From Phyllobacterium pellucidum (GTDB lineage Bacteria; Pseudomonadota; Alphaproteobacteria; Rhizobiales; Rhizobiaceae), in the NCBI RefSeq assembly GCF_013327855.1, contig NZ_JABUMX010000001.1:1488001-1552000 (forward strand): DNA of 64,000 nucleotides, in the 5' to 3' direction. Shown here piece by piece: positions 1 through 8,369 of the stretch (positions within the stretch are counted from its first letter, which is position 1; each line of letters starts with the position of its first letter). The notes under the pieces are model-generated. The model had not been told where the DNA came from. It worked only from the letters and a program-made list of their open reading frames with translations, and ran no database searches. Position numbers and translations under genes: made by a program.

Positions 1-729
1 TTCCCTTCAGCCAATTGCCCTGCGGGACAGGGCACGTGCGATGAGAGCATCGTGCTCAGCATTCAGAAGAGCGCAAAGGACCGGGTGGTAATCCAGCGTT
101 TCGACCAGAAAACACCCGAGGAGGCCAAGACTAACCGCGTCGGCGGCGCCTTCGTCATGACCGGCTTCGACAAGACAGCACTGTGCCCACTTTCGATGGA
201 GCAATGGTACTACAGAAAAGGCGGCTGCCTGCCCAAGGCACTAACGAACTTCGAGTACATCGGCTCAGCAACCGAACTGCTTCAAGTTTCCTGGAATGCG
301 CCTGGGGCGAAGCTGACCACCGACCTGAAAAACCTTTCCACCGCCGGCATGGATTATCTCACCTTTCGCGTTGCGGTGACGGAGACGGTGGGCCAGGAAA
401 TCCTGGTGTCGCTCACCGACAGCAATGGTAAGACAGCCACCGTCACAGCGAGCGACTACACGGATGCGCTTTACGATATCCCCCGGCCCAAGGCTGGTAT
501 GATCCCCATGGTCGACAACCCGGCTGATCTGATGCCGGAGATGAGCTCGATCTACCGTGCCATGAATATGGTTGCGATCCCGCTCAGCGCCTTCAAGGAT
601 ATCGATACGACCAAGCTCAGCGCGCTTCAGCTGGAAATGCCCCGCGAGAAGGGCGGATTGGCGATCAACGATATCGAGCTGCAGAACTTCGGCCGCGCGC
701 CGAAACCAGCGACAACAGCGCAGAACTAG
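1..729 (+). CDS. Partial alpha/beta-hydrolase lipoprotein paralogue (C-terminal part only)
   Basis: The reading frame is open from the first base of the window, so only the 3' part of the gene is present (242 codons before TAG). The visible protein is closely similar, segment by segment, to the C-terminal region of the next gene: both start with a CPxGxxxCDE segment, then share VGQE(I/V)LV, KxATVTAS and ITDIELQN/INDIELQN blocks. This part is a predicted secreted beta-rich domain following a hydrolase domain that must lie upstream of the window. Function is inferred only from the paralogue. A GTG at position 52 is in frame but interrupts the conserved block and is not the start. A perfect hairpin follows the stop. 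Confidence 0.8.
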   Translation, partial: FPSANCPAGQGTCDESIVLSIQKSAKDRVVIQRFDQKTPEEAKTNRVGGAFVMTGFDKTALCPLSMEQWYYRKGGCLPKALTNFEYIGSATELLQVSWNAPGAKLTTDLKNLSTAGMDYLTFRVAVTETVGQEILVSLTDSNGKTATVTASDYTDALYDIPRPKAGMIPMVDNPADLMPEMSSIYRAMNMVAIPLSAFKDIDTTKLSALQLEMPREKGGLAINDIELQNFGRAPKPATTAQN

Positions 730-735
730 CATGAG

Positions 736-762
736 GCCTCCCGCGCCATGGGCGCGGGAGGC
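736..762 (+). terminator. Hairpin terminator after the partial hydrolase gene
   Basis: Perfect 12-bp inverted repeat, GCCTCCCGCGCC / GGCGCGGGAGGC, with a 3-nt ATG loop, 7 nt after the stop codon. There is no T-run, so it may stall or protect the transcript rather than act as a classic intrinsic terminator. The loop ATG at 748 opens a frame into the next gene, but that start is not credible inside this hairpin. Confidence 0.6.
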
Positions 763-969
763 TCTCCCTCGGCTGGCCGGACGCGCTGGCGTGAACCGGC
801 GCCGCTGCTCGAAGACATCCTGAATCTTGGCTATCTGGCACGGAAATTGCTGGACAATCGATGTAGGCTCGTGAGCCGGCTGCAGAATTTTGCGCAGCCA
901 CGCACGGGAAACATTGATGTTTTAGCTTTTTCAATCGGCGATTGCACAGATTGCTATCAGGAGTTCTCA

Positions 970-3165
970 ATGATCCAGCGAATAAAACTTCATGCACCTC
1001 GCGCGTGCCTGTTTGGCGTGCTGCTTGCCGCTTTAGCAGGCTGCGACGGGGGCGATGACAAACCGCGGCAACCCCAAGCAACGACATTCGAGACGCCGGC
1101 TCTCCAAGCCTCGAACCTGCCACAGGAACCGGTCACCGGCACAGTTGCGGCGGTGCCCGGCACCGACAATACGCCCCCGCAGACATCGGGCGGGGAGGCG
1201 ACAGCGATCGCCCCGCAGAGATCAGAAGGCGAGGCGGCCCCAATCGCCAAGGCAGTCACCCGCTTCACCGAGATTGCACCCGACGAGAACGGCGGTGCAG
1301 GGTTCAAGTCATCGACCGCGTATGCCTACGATCTCGGCAATCTGGTAGCACAGATGAGCGACGATTCAGTTGCGTTTACGTCACCCATCACTATCATAAC
1401 GCCGATCAAGGGCTGGGTGCGTTACCCGGAAAACACAATCGATCCTGCCGTCGCCGCGCCAGACAAATATCCGGTCGTCATCTTCGAACACGGCAACCAT
1501 AATAATGCAGATCCGAGCTACCAGGGCTATGACTATTTGGCAAAGGATCTGGCCGAGCACGGCTATGTGGTGCTTTCGATTGATGCCAACGCCATTAATC
1601 CTAACGACAAGTTGAGCCAATCACGGGCGCAGCTCATACTCGGCACGCTTGATCGCATGCGCCAGATCGACGGATTTGGGCAAATCGATCTCGGTGGCAA
1701 CAGCGGCAAGCTCGATCCGCTCAAGGGCAAGCTCGATTTCACCCGCGTCGGCATCATGGGGCATTCGCGTGGCGGCCAAGCCGTTGCCAACACCATCGTT
1801 TTTAACAAGACTCGCCGCGGCGTGAAGGACGCCGACTTAAAAAGCGCGTTGCTGGCGAAGCCCAACAGCTACGCCACTTCCTACCCAGATCTCGCCGCCG
1901 CCATCATACCAGCCGCCACTGGCAAACCTGCCACAATAGATGATGCGAAGTTCGCTGCGGCTGTCACGAAATACAACATCTTCAATGCCCAAGGCAGCGA
2001 AGCGTCGTCCTACGACTTCAAGGCAGCATTCATGCTGGCCCCTACCGACTTTGCCGGCGTGACTGGCCTCGACCACGTCCCACTCGCCAGTCTTCTGCCG
2101 TCTTGCGATGGCGACGTGTCCAACCTGCAGGGGGCAAGGGCATTCGACCACAATCGCTTTGGGCCGTTAGATGATACAACGCCGCGCTACCAGATCCTAC
2201 ACCGGGGTGCCAATCACAACTTCTACAACACGGTATGGTCGGCACGGGATAGTATCCAAAATACCTGCAAGTTCACGCGATCTTATCTCAATGCCGAAGA
2301 ACAGCGTCGCGGCGGTCTTTTCATCATCAATTCGTTCATGCGCTACCACGTCGGCGGCGAGCAGAAATTCGCCTCCTATTGGAACGGTCTTGCTCAGCTA
2401 CCCAAACCGGCGTGTCCATTTGGCAAGGCGAGTTGTGACGAGCGGATCGTGTTGACCGTGCAGAAGGATGCAGCCCGCAGCAAGCTGATCCAACGTTTCG
2501 ATGACACAGGCAGCATGACACAGAACAAGCTTGGGGGGGCCGTCACCTTTGGTAGCTTCGATAAGACGCAGCGGTACGGTATGCCGAGCGGTGGCGACAC
2601 CGCAAAGTGGGAGCTGCCACTCCTCGACGGTTTCGGCGATATCAAGTCGCTGGCCGATCATGTCGAATTGGCCTGGACCAAAGACGGACCGACGATAACA
2701 AACGACCTCGCCGGAATTTCGGCGGAGGGCTTCGATTCGCTAACGTTCCGAATAGCGGTTGCTCAGCCAGTAGGTCAGGAGGTACTGGTCACACTTACCG
2801 ACGGTAAGGGCAAATCCGCGACAGTTACCGCGAGCGAGTTCACCGATGCGCTCTACAACTTTCCGCGTCCGAAAGGCGATGGGCGCCCCATGGTCGACCA
2901 TCCGGCTGACACGCCACTGATCGGTGATACGTTCGTCAATGTGCTCAGCATGGTTGCCATTCCGCTGAAAGCCTTCGACAGCATCGACACGACCAACTTG
3001 AAGGAATTGAAGCTCGCCTTCCCCAAAGAATGGGGGAAGGTGGCTATCACCGATATCGAACTTCAAAATCTCGGGCGGGACAATCCGGAGCTAGCCCCAG
3101 CGACAGCCGCAACCGACGGTTCGCCGATCGAAGGGACCTTTACCCCAACCCTTGCTGGTAAATGA
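970..3165 (+). CDS. Secreted alpha/beta-hydrolase lipoprotein
   Basis: 731 aa. The ATG at 970 is chosen because AGGAG lies just upstream and because it begins a textbook lipoprotein signal peptide ending in LLAALAGC (Cys25). A low-complexity Pro/Thr/Ala linker follows to about residue 100. The hydrolase domain then shows VVIFEHGNHNN as likely oxyanion region, GHSRGG with Ser266 as nucleophile, and a late GANHNF motif that could supply the catalytic His. The last ~220 residues form a separate beta-rich domain also present in the partial upstream gene. Predicted to be anchored to the membrane and to act outside the cytoplasm on an ester or similar substrate, which is unknown. The tandem arrangement points to gene duplication. 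Confidence 0.8.
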   Translation: MIQRIKLHAPRACLFGVLLAALAGCDGGDDKPRQPQATTFETPALQASNLPQEPVTGTVAAVPGTDNTPPQTSGGEATAIAPQRSEGEAAPIAKAVTRFTEIAPDENGGAGFKSSTAYAYDLGNLVAQMSDDSVAFTSPITIITPIKGWVRYPENTIDPAVAAPDKYPVVIFEHGNHNNADPSYQGYDYLAKDLAEHGYVVLSIDANAINPNDKLSQSRAQLILGTLDRMRQIDGFGQIDLGGNSGKLDPLKGKLDFTRVGIMGHSRGGQAVANTIVFNKTRRGVKDADLKSALLAKPNSYATSYPDLAAAIIPAATGKPATIDDAKFAAAVTKYNIFNAQGSEASSYDFKAAFMLAPTDFAGVTGLDHVPLASLLPSCDGDVSNLQGARAFDHNRFGPLDDTTPRYQILHRGANHNFYNTVWSARDSIQNTCKFTRSYLNAEEQRRGGLFIINSFMRYHVGGEQKFASYWNGLAQLPKPACPFGKASCDERIVLTVQKDAARSKLIQRFDDTGSMTQNKLGGAVTFGSFDKTQRYGMPSGGDTAKWELPLLDGFGDIKSLADHVELAWTKDGPTITNDLAGISAEGFDSLTFRIAVAQPVGQEVLVTLTDGKGKSATVTASEFTDALYNFPRPKGDGRPMVDHPADTPLIGDTFVNVLSMVAIPLKAFDSIDTTNLKELKLAFPKEWGKVAITDIELQNLGRDNPELAPATAATDGSPIEGTFTPTLAGK

Positions 3166-3172
3166 CAAATAC

Positions 3173-3200
3173 AGTCCCGCCGCATAGGTGCGGCGGGACT
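3173..3200 (+). terminator. Hairpin terminator between convergent genes
   Basis: Perfect 12-bp stem AGTCCCGCCGCA / TGCGGCGGGACT with a 4-nt loop, 7 nt after the lipoprotein stop and before the oppositely oriented phosphatase gene. No T-run. It has the same design as the hairpin after the upstream paralogue but a different sequence. The remaining ~150 bp to 3347 hold nothing else that I recognise. Confidence 0.6.
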
Positions 3201-3347
3201 GACCATCAACTGTCTTGATCGCAGGAGTTTCGCCAGTGCCTTCTGCACCGGATGCTGGGCCGTGGCTGGCGTCACGTCGCGAATGGGCTGGTGGTCTTGA
3301 ACCTCCTCGGCAATGTGCGCCGCTGTCAGCCTCGCACCCAGCCAGTC

Positions 3348-5330
3348 TCAAACGCCGATCTTGCCGCCACCCTTTTTGGTGATGGCAACGACGGAGGGGC
3401 GGACCGGCATGTCATCCCTGAAATCCGGCCAGCGCGTCGACAGGTCCTCATAGTAGGAGGGACGGCCGAAGCCTTCCCAATCCTCGCCCCCATCGCCAGG
3501 ATGCTGCACCGCCACCATCATCGTCGCCATGTCCGGCAGCATCAGCGGGCCGCACATTTCCGCGCCGACTGGCACGCGGAAGAAGAGTTTCGATGTGGTG
3601 CGGGCCGGGCCAGCGATATCAACCGCCCAGATACCGTCCGTGCGGCCGGTTTCCTTCGGCGAGTTGCCGTCCGTCGCGACCCAGAGCCGGCCGTCGGCGT
3701 CGACGGCGCAATTATCAGGCATGCCGAACCAGCCATTCTTGGTCGTGTCGGTCGAGAACGACGCGCCGACATCGGCCACGGATGGATCGCCGCATTTCAA
3801 CAGGATTTCCCACTTGCCCTTGGTGGCGGCAAAATCGCCCCCGTCCTCGGTGATTTCGATGATGTGGCCGAAGGCGTTCTTGGCGCGCGGATTGGCGGCG
3901 TCGATCTGGTCGTCCTTGCGCTTAGTGTTGTTGGTCAACATCACATAGACCTTGCCGTTGACGCTATTCGGCTGGATATCTTCGGGTCGATCCATCTTGG
4001 TCGCCCCAAGCAGATCGCCGGCCCGGCGGGTCTCGATGAGCACGTCGGCCTGCGAGGCAAAACCGTTCTCCGCATTGAGCGGACCCGAGCCATGGACGAT
4101 GGGCAGCCATTCGACGCCGCCCTCCGCATCGAACTTCGCGACATAGAGCGTGCCGTCGTTGAGAAGGTCCATATTGGCGGCACGATCGTCCGGACTGAAT
4201 TTGCCGGACGTGACGAATTTGTAGACATAGTCGAAGCGGGAATCATCGCCGAGATAAAAGACGACCTGACCGCCCTTAGCGACGATCGATTCGGCGCCCT
4301 CATGCTTGAAACGGCCCATCGTCGTGCGCTTCTTCGGTACCGACGCCGGGTCGTTGACATCCACCTCGACGATCCAGCCGAAGCGGTTGGCCTCGTTCGG
4401 CTCCTTGGCAAGATCGAAGCGATCGTGGAACTTGCCCCACTCATAGGCGGTTTCGGGAATGCCCAGCCGCTTGTAGTTTTCAGCTTCCTTGCTGTCCTTC
4501 GGCAGTTCACCGCTGAAGTAGCCGTTGAAATTCTCCTCCGACATCACATAGGTGCCCCAGGGCGTGACGCCGCCGGCGCAGTTGTTCATCGTGCCGAAGA
4601 CCTTGGTACCGGAGGGATCGGCGTTGGTCTTGACACGGTCATGGCCGGCGACGGGTCCGGTAAGCTGCATTTCGGTATTGGCCGTGATGCGGCGGTTCAG
4701 CTTGCCATCCTTCACCACCTGCCACTTGCCGTCGACTTTCTTGATTTCGACAATGGTGCCGCCATGGGCCGCCATTTCGATATCGACGCGTTTCTGGTCG
4801 GCCGGCGCGACTTCGATCTTGCCCTCGACAACCTTGACGATGCCTGGGAACATCAAATGCTCGTTCGTATATTCGTGGTTGACCACAAGCAGGCCGTGCT
4901 CGGAAGAACCGTCGATCGGGATAAACCCGACATAGTCGTTATTGTAGCCGAACTGCTTCGCCTGGGCTTCGGGACTCTGGTTCTTCGGGTCGAACTCCGG
5001 CGAATCGGGGAAGAGGGCGTCGCCCCAGCGCAGCAGCACATCCGCATCGTAACCGGAAGCCACGTGGTGTTTCTGGTCGATGCCGGCCTCGACTTCCTCA
5101 AAGACGAAAGCCGATTTTTCCTCGGCGCGGGCATCGTCAGCAAGCATGAGGGCCATCGGGCTGACGGTTGCGGCGATGGCGGAAACGGCGAGCGAGCCCT
5201 TCAGGAAACCGCGGCGCGAAAAGCGCGAAGCGATGATCTCGCCCATCGTCGGGTTGTTGGTCGGGTTATGGCCCGGCCCGTCGTTTTCTTCGAGCAGGCT
5301 GGTGCGAAACGGTTGGGATTGGTCGTTCAT
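3348..5330 (-). CDS. phoX: PhoX-family (DUF839) Tat-exported phosphatase
   Basis: 660 aa. A twin-arginine signal, SRRGFLKG (residues 38-45), is followed by a hydrophobic stretch and a likely cleavage after DDARA, so the protein should be exported folded to the periplasm. The body matches the PhoX/DUF839 family, including NCAGGVTPWGTYVMSEEN. Known PhoX enzymes are calcium- and iron-dependent phosphomonoesterases induced under phosphate starvation; the activity here is inferred from family. The ATG has a good AGAGGTGA upstream. The ~28-residue leader before the Tat motif is longer than usual for Tat substrates. A candidate Pho box lies ~56 bp upstream. Some DUF839 proteins lack demonstrated phosphatase activity. 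Confidence 0.85.
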   Translation of the reverse strand: MNDQSQPFRTSLLEENDGPGHNPTNNPTMGEIIASRFSRRGFLKGSLAVSAIAATVSPMALMLADDARAEEKSAFVFEEVEAGIDQKHHVASGYDADVLLRWGDALFPDSPEFDPKNQSPEAQAKQFGYNNDYVGFIPIDGSSEHGLLVVNHEYTNEHLMFPGIVKVVEGKIEVAPADQKRVDIEMAAHGGTIVEIKKVDGKWQVVKDGKLNRRITANTEMQLTGPVAGHDRVKTNADPSGTKVFGTMNNCAGGVTPWGTYVMSEENFNGYFSGELPKDSKEAENYKRLGIPETAYEWGKFHDRFDLAKEPNEANRFGWIVEVDVNDPASVPKKRTTMGRFKHEGAESIVAKGGQVVFYLGDDSRFDYVYKFVTSGKFSPDDRAANMDLLNDGTLYVAKFDAEGGVEWLPIVHGSGPLNAENGFASQADVLIETRRAGDLLGATKMDRPEDIQPNSVNGKVYVMLTNNTKRKDDQIDAANPRAKNAFGHIIEITEDGGDFAATKGKWEILLKCGDPSVADVGASFSTDTTKNGWFGMPDNCAVDADGRLWVATDGNSPKETGRTDGIWAVDIAGPARTTSKLFFRVPVGAEMCGPLMLPDMATMMVAVQHPGDGGEDWEGFGRPSYYEDLSTRWPDFRDDMPVRPSVVAITKKGGGKIGV

Positions 5331-5385
5331 GGCTCACCTCTGGCTATCTGGCTGGGGGGACGAGACCCGAGCCTACCGCCCTCTT

Positions 5386-5403
5386 GTGACGACCAGGTAA
5401 CAA
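5386..5403 (-). promoter_or_regulatory. Candidate Pho box upstream of phoX
   Basis: On the minus strand the sequence reads TTGTTAC-CTGG-TCGTCAC, two imperfect 7-mers (5/7 each against CTGTCAC) with the 4-nt spacer and 11-bp periodicity of PhoB boxes. It lies 56-73 bp upstream of the phoX start. The match is partial. Confidence 0.35.
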
Positions 5404-5421
5404 CCGCAGCGGTCTTTTGCC

Positions 5422-6411
5422 TCAAGCCGCTGCGATCATCCCGCCATAGATGTCGAGATCGACATTTCCGCCCGAAAGGACGACGACGACGGTTCTGCCT
5501 TCGATATCGACCTCGCCGCTGGCGAGCGCCGCGAAGGCCGCACAGCCGCCCGGTTCGACGATCAGTTTCAGGTGATTGGCGGCGTCGCGCATGGCTCCGC
5601 GCACCGCGCTGTCCGACACTGCGATGGCGCCGGCTAGATTGTGCTTGTTGATCGGGAAGGTGAGTTCGCCCGGCTGCGGCGTCAGGATGGCGTCGCAGAT
5701 CGAACGGTGGCCAGCCTCGTTGGTGACGCGCTCTCCAGCAATCAGCGAGCGGCGCAAATCATCGAAATGCTCCGGTTCCGCGCCCCAGATTCGCGTCCTC
5801 GGCGAACCGGCCTTGACCGCGACCGAGATGCCGCTGATCAGACCACCGCCCCCGGTCGGCACGAAGAGGTCATCGATTTCGAAGCCACGCTCCTTCGCTT
5901 CCGCCACGAGTTCGAGGCCTATGGTGCCCTGCCCCGCCATGATTGAGGGGTCGTCATAGGGCGGCACGAGTATCATCCCACGGTCCTCGATGAAGGGTGT
6001 CGCGACATCGTCGCGGTTCTGGTTGTAGCGGTCGTAGAGGACGACTTCCGCACCGTAGGAGCGCGTATTGGCGATCTTGGTCTGTGGCGCATCGCTTGGC
6101 ATGATGATTACTGCGTTGATGCCAAAGAGCTTTGCGGAGCTCGCAACGCCCTGCGCGTGATTGCCGGACGAATAGGCGATGATGCCCCGTTCGCGCTCGG
6201 CTTCGTTAAACTGGCTTATGCGATTATAGGCCCCGCGAAACTTGAACGAACCGGTTCGTTGCAGGCATTCCGGCTTGAACAGGATGCGCGCCTTGTATTT
6301 AGCATTGAGCGCTTCCGATTCGACAAGGCGCGTCGAAGCCAACTGTCCCTGAAGCCGCCCGGCGGCGGCCTTTACATCTTCTATACCAACGGCAAAATCC
6401 TGACTGTCCAT
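5422..6411 (-). CDS. Threonine/serine dehydratase-like PLP enzyme
   Basis: 329 aa. Fold-type II PLP enzyme: SFKFRGAYN carries the Schiff-base lysine, SSGNHAQG and PTGGGGLISG are the substrate and phosphate-binding loops. The family deaminates threonine or serine to a 2-oxo acid and ammonia; some members act on threo-3-hydroxyaspartate or racemise serine. There is no C-terminal ACT regulatory domain, so this is the short catabolic-type enzyme rather than IlvA. I chose the ATG at 6411 because GAGGG sits ~4 nt upstream; an ATG at 6450 would add 13 residues without a clear ribosome site. The gene lies 91 bp upstream of phoX on the same strand, probably as a separate unit. Confidence 0.8.
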   Translation of the reverse strand: MDSQDFAVGIEDVKAAAGRLQGQLASTRLVESEALNAKYKARILFKPECLQRTGSFKFRGAYNRISQFNEAERERGIIAYSSGNHAQGVASSAKLFGINAVIIMPSDAPQTKIANTRSYGAEVVLYDRYNQNRDDVATPFIEDRGMILVPPYDDPSIMAGQGTIGLELVAEAKERGFEIDDLFVPTGGGGLISGISVAVKAGSPRTRIWGAEPEHFDDLRRSLIAGERVTNEAGHRSICDAILTPQPGELTFPINKHNLAGAIAVSDSAVRGAMRDAANHLKLIVEPGGCAAFAALASGEVDIEGRTVVVVLSGGNVDLDIYGGMIAAA

Positions 6412-6526
6412 GAAGCCCTCGCTGGCGATTAATGGCAATGGCGAATTCATAGCACTGCGATCGGTTCACAGCACCCAAATCATTGTCATCATTGTAGCAG
6501 GATCGGCGCTGGCGCGCCGGGGCTTC

Positions 6527-7270
6527 TCAAGCCCGATCGGCTTCAGCCCGACGCGCAAGAAACGCCGGCAGTTCGGCGATGGAACCGAGAATGGCGTCGC
6601 TCAACGGACCGAGATCGTCAAGCGTGCTGTTGCCCGAGAGAACGCCAATGGCGAGGCCCGCGTCTGCGGCATGCGCCATCTCGAGATCATGTGCATTGTC
6701 GCCAACCATGGCGATGGCGGCGGGAGCGATACCGGTACGCTCGGCGAAGAGATGCAGCTGATCGGCATGGGGTTTGGCGCGGGCGACAGAATCGTAACCG
6801 ATTATAAGGGTAAACAGGGCAGTCAGCCCGAGTGCCTCGGCTGTTGCGCGTGCGCCGGCCTCGGAATCATTGGTGGCGATGCCGAGCACGTAGCCTTGCG
6901 CCACCAGCGCTTCCAGAGTTTCGCGCAAGCCGTCAATGCCGACAGCGCGGCGGGAGCCTTCGCTCACCGCATAATCGTCGTAGGCGCGAATGCGTTCGCG
7001 CTTTTCCTCAAGCGTCAGTTCGGGATGCCAAAGGTCGACGATATCGTGAATCGTTCCGGCAGCGACAACAGAGCCGCCGCGGAACTTTTCCATCTCCCAA
7101 TCGTACCCGCCCGCCTCGACGAGCGCCCGCGCCTTTGCTTCATCGCCTGCAGCCGCCTCGCGGGCAATCTCCATGGTGATGCCGAACCAGGTGCGGTTGA
7201 AATCGACAAGCGTTCCGTCCTTGTCGAACAGAATTCCACGAATCTGCGCCGAGCGGGTGGTTGCCATCAT
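6527..7270 (-). CDS. HAD-superfamily phosphatase (Gph-like)
   Basis: 247 aa. Begins with the HAD motif I, FDKDGTLVDF, has a helical cap, and later motifs ATNDSEA (motif II) and GDNAHDLEMA (motif IV). Resembles phosphoglycolate phosphatase-type enzymes, but the substrate is not determined by sequence. The start overlaps the stop of the upstream gene by 4 nt (ATGA), so the two are translationally coupled. There are two consecutive ATG codons; either could be used. Confidence 0.8.
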   Translation of the reverse strand: MMATTRSAQIRGILFDKDGTLVDFNRTWFGITMEIAREAAAGDEAKARALVEAGGYDWEMEKFRGGSVVAAGTIHDIVDLWHPELTLEEKRERIRAYDDYAVSEGSRRAVGIDGLRETLEALVAQGYVLGIATNDSEAGARATAEALGLTALFTLIIGYDSVARAKPHADQLHLFAERTGIAPAAIAMVGDNAHDLEMAHAADAGLAIGVLSGNSTLDDLGPLSDAILGSIAELPAFLARRAEADRA

Positions 7271-8325
7271 GCCTCCAGCGAGCCCGGACGCGCCGTCTCC
7301 GAGCGCTTCGAGCCGAGGAGTTTCAGCAGGTCATCGCCGCGGCGGGTATAGCGGTGGCTACGCCGCGTCAGGATCCGCCCGGCCTGCGGTGCGGTCAGGA
7401 CAATGTCGCCGCCTGCATCGCCCGGAATAGTGACAACCGTCACGAGCTTGTCGCCCTCCTTGACCTCTGCGCCGATCTCGACGTGGAAGAGAATCATGCC
7501 GCCCTGCGGGGCGCGGATCATTTCGACATTTTCGAGCGGGGTCACCGGCCCTTTGAAATCGATATCGAGTTTCACTGCCGCATCGGTAATGACGCCGCGG
7601 TGCACGAGGAAACGGTAGAGACCAAGCGCATCCGACCTGCCCGTCTCAACGCCAACATCGGCAATGCCGCGAAACTCTACGGTCGTCACCGCCCGGCGAT
7701 TCACATTGCGTTCCTCTTTTGACAGCTGGATCACCGGATGGGCGCAGGCCTCCTCGAATGCGGCATCTGCGGTGCTGCTCCAGGAAAGGATAGCGGTCGA
7801 TCCGAGCGCCGACGCCAGATCGTACATTTCAGGCAGGAATGCCTGATGGATATAGACATAGCTTTCGCTTTCGTCATCGCAATGAAGATCGAGGACGATT
7901 TCATGCGGCAGGGCGAGGCGCAGAAGCTGGGCTTTCAACCTTTCAGCCAGAGATTTTGGCGCATCCACGCCCGGAAGACCCGACGTGTCGAAGCCTTCAA
8001 GCAAGGGAAAGGACCGGTTGAAATTCACGCTCGAGAAATAGTCGAAGCGGCCAAGATGTTCGTGCGCCAGCCATTGTGCCGAGGCGATCGGATTGGCTTG
8101 GGGGACGACCGTGATATTGCCAGCAAGGCGGCCCTCGCGCTCAGCCTTCTCCAGCATCGGAATGAGAAAATGCAAGGCAGCCTGACCGGGAAGCTCGGAG
8201 CCGTGCAATGATGATTGCAGATAGGCAGTGACGGCCTTGTCGTCCTTGCCCTCAAAGCGCAGGACGCGCAATTCAATGCTGTTGCCCGGCACATCGCCGG
8301 CCAGCGTGATCGTTTCGGTCTTCAT
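7267..8325 (-). CDS. Succinylglutamate desuccinylase/aspartoacylase-family zinc hydrolase
   Basis: 352 aa. M14-type zinc deacylase of the AstE/AspA family: SSLHGSELPG supplies the His and Glu zinc ligands, DLHCDDE the second His, and VEFRG the likely general-base Glu region. The C-terminal ~100 residues form a barrel-sandwich-like domain with a PQAGMI/APQAGRIL repeat pattern. It should remove an acyl group from an amino acid or related compound; no arginine-succinyltransferase (ast) genes are near, so the substrate is open. Co-directional and coupled with the HAD phosphatase by ATGA overlap, and downstream of pgi by 44 bp. Confidence 0.75.
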   Translation of the reverse strand: MKTETITLAGDVPGNSIELRVLRFEGKDDKAVTAYLQSSLHGSELPGQAALHFLIPMLEKAEREGRLAGNITVVPQANPIASAQWLAHEHLGRFDYFSSVNFNRSFPLLEGFDTSGLPGVDAPKSLAERLKAQLLRLALPHEIVLDLHCDDESESYVYIHQAFLPEMYDLASALGSTAILSWSSTADAAFEEACAHPVIQLSKEERNVNRRAVTTVEFRGIADVGVETGRSDALGLYRFLVHRGVITDAAVKLDIDFKGPVTPLENVEMIRAPQGGMILFHVEIGAEVKEGDKLVTVVTIPGDAGGDIVLTAPQAGRILTRRSHRYTRRGDDLLKLLGSKRSETARPGSLEA

Positions 8326-8369
8326 CGTTCTCTCCCGAGTATGCTTGGTATGATTGTTGGAACTTAGGC

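Noticed and set aside
748..969. Earlier start for the lipoprotein gene at 748
   Set aside because: That ATG is the loop of a perfect terminator hairpin, and starting there would bury the lipoprotein signal peptide that begins at 970.
3252..5651. Nearly 800-codon open frame on the plus strand opposite phoX
   Set aside because: It is antisense to a well-supported gene with Tat signal and family motifs; high GC creates long shadow frames. Its product resembles no family and it has no ribosome site.
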